Assembly (NCBI GenBank): GCA_030592565.1
Contig: JAUVIX010000016.1
Coordinates: forward strand, 1-19,681
DNA from: Chlorobiota bacterium
Lineage (GTDB): Bacteria > Bacteroidota > Bacteroidia > Bacteroidales > JAADJA01
Length of the DNA stretch: 19,681 bases
Direction of reading: 5' to 3'
Positions 15,563-19,681 of this stretch are shown one piece after another. The notes below the pieces were generated by a model. It saw only the letters and a program-made list of their open reading frames with translations, was not told the DNA's origin and did not search any database. Made by a program: the position numbers and the translations under genes. The stretch's first letter is position 1. Every line of letters starts with the position of its first letter.

Positions 15563-17026
15563 ATGAAAACAAAATCATTCTTACTTCTTCTATTTGTGTT
15601 TGTGTTTACTGGCAGCTCTTTTTCACAAAATATGATAGGCTCTTTTTCCGCAACAGGCTCAGGCTACAGTTCAGCAGTTTTAACTGACTATCAAACGGTC
15701 GGCCATAATCCTGCCAATCTGGGCTGGAAACACAACAGCCACCTTATTAACTTTGGCATTGCTGAAATGGGATTTACAGTTTATTCGGAGCCACTTAAAA
15801 GAGCCCTGGTTAAAGAGCTATTTGGCAGTAATGATTCACAATTAAATACATTGGAAGAGAAAGATGAAGCTGCCGAATTGTTCAGCAATACAAGGCTGGA
15901 AGTACAAGGAAGTGTCAGCGGAGCAGGATTATCTTTTCAGGATGAAAAAATTGGAGGATTCGGTTTAGTTGTAAAAGAAAAAATCTTTTGGAATTCAAAA
16001 CTGGGTGATATGGTTGCCGATATTATTTTCAAAGGGTATAATGCTGATTATTTTGACTCATTAGCTGTTAATCCAGATGGTGACTCCGTTGGATGGTCAA
16101 CAGACCCAACCCTTTTATCTGACCTGATAGAAAACACAAAGATATCATTACAATGGTATCGGGAGTACAATTTTTCTTACGGACGGGGTATTATAAACAA
16201 AGAGAATGTATCAATATATGCAGGAATTGGAGTAAAATACGTTGAGGGATATAATATGTTTAGGTTTGGCTATGAGGAAGGTAGCGAATATATTGCCGCT
16301 GCTGCACTAAATCCGGCAATTGGTATTGCTTTCGGACCAACACCTTCAGCTATGGAAGGGACAAGGTATCAACCGATCGGACATGGCTGGGGTATGGATT
16401 TCGGAATTTCTGCACTATTATTTAAACAGGTCAGAATAGCAGCATCCCTTCTTGATTTTGGGGAAATCAAATGGGATGGGAATGTTTATGTAGTAAGCAA
16501 TGATTTTGTTAAAAACATTACTGATGAAGGCCTGAATAGCTATAGTATCTTCGACTTGCAAAATGCAGGAACCTTCGACAACCTGAAATGGGGCGGCTGG
16601 GAAGGTGCTGAAAGCTATACAACAGGTCTGCCTATGAATATGCGTTTTGGAGCGGCCTATTTATTGAAAGGCAAATATGAATTCGGGACAGATGTGTTTG
16701 TACCTGTTAACAAGACTGCTCCGGGAGCTTATACAAAAACAATGTTCGGAATAGGAACAAGGCTAATGCCGTTTAAATGGTTTAGGTTTTCAACAGGTTT
16801 TATATATGGAGGTGAAACAGGATATGCAATTCCCATGGGAATATCTTTCTTCCCATTCAACAATAACAGTTTTATGTGGGAACTAGGAATTGCGATTCGT
16901 GATGTTATCACATATTTCAATCAAAACAAGCCAACCGTTTCAGTTGCACTTGGGGTTTTAAGGTTCAGCTTTGGCAGTCTTTCGCAAAAATCAAATGTGA
17001 AAACAAATGATTCAACTGGCGGGTAA
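15563..17026 (+). CDS. Outer-membrane beta-barrel protein, possibly DUF5723-like
   Basis: The 487-residue protein has a signal peptide (about 1-22, ending SSFSQ) and a conserved-looking early motif, VGHNPANLGW, which resembles the NPA motif near the N-terminus of FadL/PorV-like and DUF5723 proteins of Bacteroidota. The rest is a run of amphipathic strand segments with glycines and aromatics, for example VSIYAGIGVKYVEGYNMFRF, WGMDFGISALLF, MNMRFGAAYLLKGKYEFG, FGIGTRLMPFKWFRFSTG and ELGIAIRDVI. A strand-like VSVALGVLRFSFG precedes a short hydrophilic tail. Function is unknown; family assignment is from memory of motifs and is tentative. The gene is divergent from the lipoprotein operon and has its own strong promoter. 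It is not obviously cotranscribed with the glycosyltransferase gene, which has its own promoter candidate. Confidence 0.7.
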   Translation: MKTKSFLLLLFVFVFTGSSFSQNMIGSFSATGSGYSSAVLTDYQTVGHNPANLGWKHNSHLINFGIAEMGFTVYSEPLKRALVKELFGSNDSQLNTLEEKDEAAELFSNTRLEVQGSVSGAGLSFQDEKIGGFGLVVKEKIFWNSKLGDMVADIIFKGYNADYFDSLAVNPDGDSVGWSTDPTLLSDLIENTKISLQWYREYNFSYGRGIINKENVSIYAGIGVKYVEGYNMFRFGYEEGSEYIAAAALNPAIGIAFGPTPSAMEGTRYQPIGHGWGMDFGISALLFKQVRIAASLLDFGEIKWDGNVYVVSNDFVKNITDEGLNSYSIFDLQNAGTFDNLKWGGWEGAESYTTGLPMNMRFGAAYLLKGKYEFGTDVFVPVNKTAPGAYTKTMFGIGTRLMPFKWFRFSTGFIYGGETGYAIPMGISFFPFNNNSFMWELGIAIRDVITYFNQNKPTVSVALGVLRFSFGSLSQKSNVKTNDSTGG

Positions 17027-17044
17027 TTAGTCCAGATTATTTAT

Positions 17045-17078
17045 TTTGCAACCGTTTATTAAATTATTTCTATTTTCG
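17045..17078 (+). promoter_or_regulatory. Putative promoter of the glycosyltransferase-flippase operon
   Basis: TTTG (17045-17048), a 22-bp spacer and TATTTTCG (17071-17078) resemble the Bacteroidota -33/-7 pair, with one mismatch in the -7 box. It would start transcription about 16 bp before ATG 17101. Confidence 0.3.
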
Positions 17079-17100
17079 CTAATTGAATTTTATGTATACA

Positions 17101-18240
17101 ATGAAAATCTCCTTTCTTACATCAGGACACCCGCCAAAAGACGATCGTATATTTTACCATCAGGCTCAATCTCTTGTATCTGCGAGACATGAAGTGGAGA
17201 TCATTAGTAGTAAATCGGAATTAACAGTTACCGAAAACAGCATAACATTAAATTGTTTTGGAGGGGACAGCTTCCCTAAAAAGGAAAAAGTCAATAGATT
17301 TATGAAGCTGCTGAAAAAATCAAAACCCGATATAATAATTTGTCTGGAGCCACTTACGATTATGGCTGCCTCCAGATACCGCAACCAGGCAGATAAAAAG
17401 CCCAAAATTGTTTATGATATAACCGAATGGTATCCTTCAAAAAAGTTATTAGTAAATTATCATCCTATTTCAAGATTATTTCACTTCCTAAAATTCCTGC
17501 TATTTAACTTTTTGATGGCAGCAAAGGCTGATGCTTTTATTTTTGGTGAATGGTATAAAGGAAAACCATATCGTTTTCTCTTCCCCAAAAAGAAATACAT
17601 TTATTCGGGTTATTATCCTGATCTTAATCACATAAAGTACAAAAAACCGGAATTTATAAAAGATGTTTTGCGTCTTTCCTACTCTGGCAAACTTAGTTTT
17701 GAAAAGGGTTTTGGCAACTTCCTGAATATCATACAAACTTTGACAAAAAGGAGGCCAAATCTTAAAATACAAGTTAAGGTCATTGGTTGGTACGACAATG
17801 CAAAGGAGCAAACGGAACTGGAAAGAATAATTGACACACTTCCTGCTAATGTAAGTTTCTCATTTTATCCTATGCAGGATTTCCAAACCTTCATTGAACT
17901 GATAAATGATACAGACATTTTTCTGGATCTGCGTTTAGATGATTTTGAAAACCAACGATGCCTGCCAATAAAAATATTTTATTATGCAGCATTAAAAAGA
18001 CCTGTCATATACACTGACCTGAAAGCAATACGTAAAGAGGTTGAAATTGATAAGTTCGGGTATCTTGTTAAACCAGATGATATGCAGCAGATTTCTAATC
18101 TAATTCTGAATTACATTGACAATAGCAAACTTTATCAAACACATTGCAGCAACGCAAGAAAACTTGCTGAATCAAAATATAACTGGGATGCAATAAAAAA
18201 TAAGTTTACAGAGTTTTTACAACATTTGATTGAGAAATAA
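17101..18240 (+). CDS. Glycosyltransferase, GT-B fold (family 4-like)
   Basis: I choose ATG 17101 (MKISFLTSGHPPKDDRIFYH), because related proteins typically start at this beta-strand; in-frame ATG 17092 and TTG 17083 are alternatives. This gives 379 residues. The N-terminal half begins with the acceptor-domain loop GHPPKDDRIFY. The C-terminal half opens with LSYSGKLSFEKGFGNFLNI (about 192-210) and contains PIKIFYYAALKRPVIYTD and FGYLVKPDD, positions where GT4 enzymes bind the nucleotide-sugar donor; the usual E-x7-E motif is weak. It probably transfers a sugar in surface-polysaccharide synthesis at the cytoplasmic face; donor and acceptor are unknown. Its stop overlaps the flippase start by one base (TAATG), implying one operon. 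Confidence 0.8.
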   Translation: MKISFLTSGHPPKDDRIFYHQAQSLVSARHEVEIISSKSELTVTENSITLNCFGGDSFPKKEKVNRFMKLLKKSKPDIIICLEPLTIMAASRYRNQADKKPKIVYDITEWYPSKKLLVNYHPISRLFHFLKFLLFNFLMAAKADAFIFGEWYKGKPYRFLFPKKKYIYSGYYPDLNHIKYKKPEFIKDVLRLSYSGKLSFEKGFGNFLNIIQTLTKRRPNLKIQVKVIGWYDNAKEQTELERIIDTLPANVSFSFYPMQDFQTFIELINDTDIFLDLRLDDFENQRCLPIKIFYYAALKRPVIYTDLKAIRKEVEIDKFGYLVKPDDMQQISNLILNYIDNSKLYQTHCSNARKLAESKYNWDAIKNKFTEFLQHLIEK

Positions 18241-19469
18241 TGCTATCGCGGGAAACTATATTTACAATAATCACTCGGTTCGTTGTTCTGATTAGCAGCT
18301 TTGCACTTGTGGTAATCTCCTCCCGTTTCTGGGGTGACGAAGGTCGGGGGTTGATAGCTATTATCATTACTGATGTTTCATTGATCGTTATTTTAAACAA
18401 TATCACTGCAGGTGGTACGCTTGCTTTTCACACTCCCAAGTTAGACAGAAATAAGATTTTCAGCATCGCATTTCCCGGAGCATTAATTACAACATTTATT
18501 GGAGCCATCATCTTTGCGTTTATCCAGGGTTTTGAATATTTTCAATATTTTTTTATTGCTCTGTTCATCTCCTTTGCAACAACAACATCTTTATACTGGT
18601 TAGGGAAAAAGAACATAAAACTGTATAATATCTTTACATTATTGCCCCCCGTCTTCATCATCATATACCTGTTGCTTCTGTATTACCTTTTTGGAATAAC
18701 AAATATTGAAGTCTTTTTTTACGCTTACTATCTGTCCTATGGAACCATCTGGATCTTAGGGCTCTTTTCCATTTTTAAAAAACCTCGTTTCCATTGGGAT
18801 TTTGATATTAATGTTGCCAAAAGAATTACAACTTATGGTTTCAAAAGCGAACTGAGTTATTTCATTCAGTTCTTGAATTACAGGCTCTCCTACTATTTTA
18901 TTTCTGTCTGGCTTGGACTTTCACTTCTTGGGATATTTTCGATTGCTATTGCCATAACGGAAGCAGTTTGGGTTGTTAGCAAAAGCATTTCAGCTATTCA
19001 TTATTCCAATGTTATCAATACTGCAAACCCCTTGAAGCGTATTAAAATGACAGAAAAAGCAGCACTGAACAGTTTTGTTATTTCAGGACTTGCTCTGATT
19101 GTGTTATTCTTCATCCCTGAAACACTGTTTACTTTTGTTTTCGGTGAGGATTTCGTCGGGGTGAAAGCTTTAACTATTTACCTGTTTCCAGGCATTATTG
19201 CTGTTGCTGTTTCAAATATTTACGGACATTACTTTTCGGGAATAGGCAAAATGAGACTTCTCATAATTAAATCATCAATCGGGCTTGTGGCTACTGCTAT
19301 CTTTCTGTTTTTATTATTGAGAAAATACGGGTTGATCGGTGCTTGTATTACACTTGATATCGCCTATATAGCATCATCAGTTTACCTTTATATTATGTTT
19401 CTGAAAGAGAAAAAAGAGATTAAATGTAGAGAAAAAAGTGGCTATGGTTTAGGTATTCTGAGAAAATAG
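18240..19469 (+). CDS. Polysaccharide flippase, Wzx-like (MOP superfamily)
   Basis: The 409-residue protein is almost wholly hydrophobic, with about 12 predicted membrane segments, the size expected for Wzx/PST-type lipid-linked oligosaccharide flippases. Near the N-terminus SSRFWGDEGRGLIAIII resembles the G-x-x-G-R-G-x-x-A motif of the family after the first membrane helix. Later segments (LSYFIQFLNYRLSYYFISVW, FGEDFVGVKALTIYLFPGII) also fit. It would move undecaprenyl-linked glycan units made with the preceding glycosyltransferase across the inner membrane. The start codon overlaps the glycosyltransferase stop. The hydrophilic end (KEIKCREKSGYGLGILRK) lies within 26 bp of the transposase start, so the last residues may derive from insertion-sequence DNA. 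Confidence 0.8.
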   Translation: MLSRETIFTIITRFVVLISSFALVVISSRFWGDEGRGLIAIIITDVSLIVILNNITAGGTLAFHTPKLDRNKIFSIAFPGALITTFIGAIIFAFIQGFEYFQYFFIALFISFATTTSLYWLGKKNIKLYNIFTLLPPVFIIIYLLLLYYLFGITNIEVFFYAYYLSYGTIWILGLFSIFKKPRFHWDFDINVAKRITTYGFKSELSYFIQFLNYRLSYYFISVWLGLSLLGIFSIAIAITEAVWVVSKSISAIHYSNVINTANPLKRIKMTEKAALNSFVISGLALIVLFFIPETLFTFVFGEDFVGVKALTIYLFPGIIAVAVSNIYGHYFSGIGKMRLLIIKSSIGLVATAIFLFLLLRKYGLIGACITLDIAYIASSVYLYIMFLKEKKEIKCREKSGYGLGILRK

Positions 19470-19480
19470 TTGTACTTTAG
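19448..19480 (+). promoter_or_regulatory. Putative promoter of the transposase gene
   Basis: TACTTTAG (19473-19480), followed by C, is close to the Bacteroidota -7 box, with TTTAG (19448-19452) about 20 bp upstream as a poor -33. It overlaps the 3' end of the flippase gene, as would be expected of the left end of an insertion sequence. Confidence 0.25.
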
Positions 19481-19494
19481 CAAAAAGAATAATT

Positions 19495-19681
19495 ATGGAT
19501 ATCTCATCATTAAAGTCCTATTTTGCAGGATTAGAGAACAGCACTCAAAAGACATTGTTAGAATATCTTACAATGATAAGTAATCAGTCAGAATTTAATT
19601 TATTGAGCATCAGGGAGGAGCAATTGAACAATAAGCAAGGTAGTTGCCCTCATTGCAATTCAATAAAATACACCAGGGATG
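19495..19681 (+). CDS. Transposase, N-terminal fragment (cut by window end; IS1595/ISXO2-like)
   Basis: The frame opens at ATG 19495 and runs off the end after 62 codons. It begins MDISSLKSYFAGLENSTQKT and reaches CPHCNSIKYTRD, the first half of a zinc ribbon (CPHC; the second cysteine pair would lie beyond the window). Such an N-terminal helical segment plus zinc ribbon is typical of IS1595-family and related DDE transposases. The family call is tentative because the catalytic domain is not visible. It is 25 bp after the flippase stop, so the insertion sequence marks the present right edge of the polysaccharide genes here. Confidence 0.6.
   Translation, partial: MDISSLKSYFAGLENSTQKTLLEYLTMISNQSEFNLLSIREEQLNNKQGSCPHCNSIKYTRD

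Noticed and set aside
1..19681. tRNA, rRNA or known riboswitch
   Set aside because: None of the long intergenic regions shows a cloverleaf, rRNA core sequence or recognised aptamer; the hairpins found are explained as terminators or repeats.

Overview
The window looks like a chromosomal stretch of a Bacteroidota (Bacteroidetes) genome, probably an uncultured member of Bacteroidia; the exact lineage cannot be read from the sequence. The reasons are AT-rich DNA, three type IX secretion system (T9SS) C-terminal sorting tails, a one-piece sensor kinase with two-component-regulator propeller and Y_Y_Y domains, few Shine-Dalgarno sites, several -7 boxes of the TAnnTTTG type, and intergenic regions full of degenerate GC-richer repeats. 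There are no rRNA or tRNA genes and no CRISPR array that I can see.

Layout, left to right. 1-348: non-coding, with an AT-rich inverted repeat and copies of an interspersed repeat. 349-2806 (minus): a LytS-type histidine kinase broken by one +1 frameshift. 2870-3694: non-coding, a mosaic of repeats in which one MITE-like element sits inside an inverted pair of another. 3695-3808 (minus): an orphan T9SS tail overlapping the stop of the next gene. 3805-5190 (minus): secreted alpha/beta hydrolase with a T9SS tail. 5258-8206 (minus): 982-residue secreted protein with a duplicated unknown domain, a beta-helix, an Fn3-like domain and a T9SS tail. 8207-9041: non-coding, with tandem 21-bp repeats upstream of that gene and an inverted pair of C-rich hairpin elements. 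9042-12233 (minus): AddA/RecB-type helicase-nuclease with no AddB neighbour. 12234-12789: non-coding, with a minus-strand terminator-like hairpin and a three-unit 26-bp repeat ending in a perfect palindrome. 12790-14022 (plus): periplasmic C1-family peptidase with an altered active-site motif. 14108-15278 (minus): overlapping outer-membrane barrel and lipoprotein genes. 15563-17026 (plus): large outer-membrane barrel protein. 17101-19469 (plus): glycosyltransferase and polysaccharide flippase, overlapping by one base. 19495-end (plus): start of an insertion-sequence transposase.

How the parts may work together. Most genes serve the cell envelope: two T9SS cargo proteins, a lipoprotein/barrel pair, a second barrel, a periplasmic peptidase, and the edge of a surface-polysaccharide locus. 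The kinase belongs to a class that normally signals to LytTR-type regulators, and the 21-bp tandem repeats upstream of the large secreted protein have the direct-repeat geometry of LytTR sites. This suggests, but does not prove, a surface-protein regulon. No response regulator gene is inside the window. The most notable observations are the 26-bp repeat/palindrome next to the peptidase promoter, the orphan sorting tail, the LytTR-like tandem repeats, the duplicated unknown domain, the frameshifted kinase and the nested repeats.
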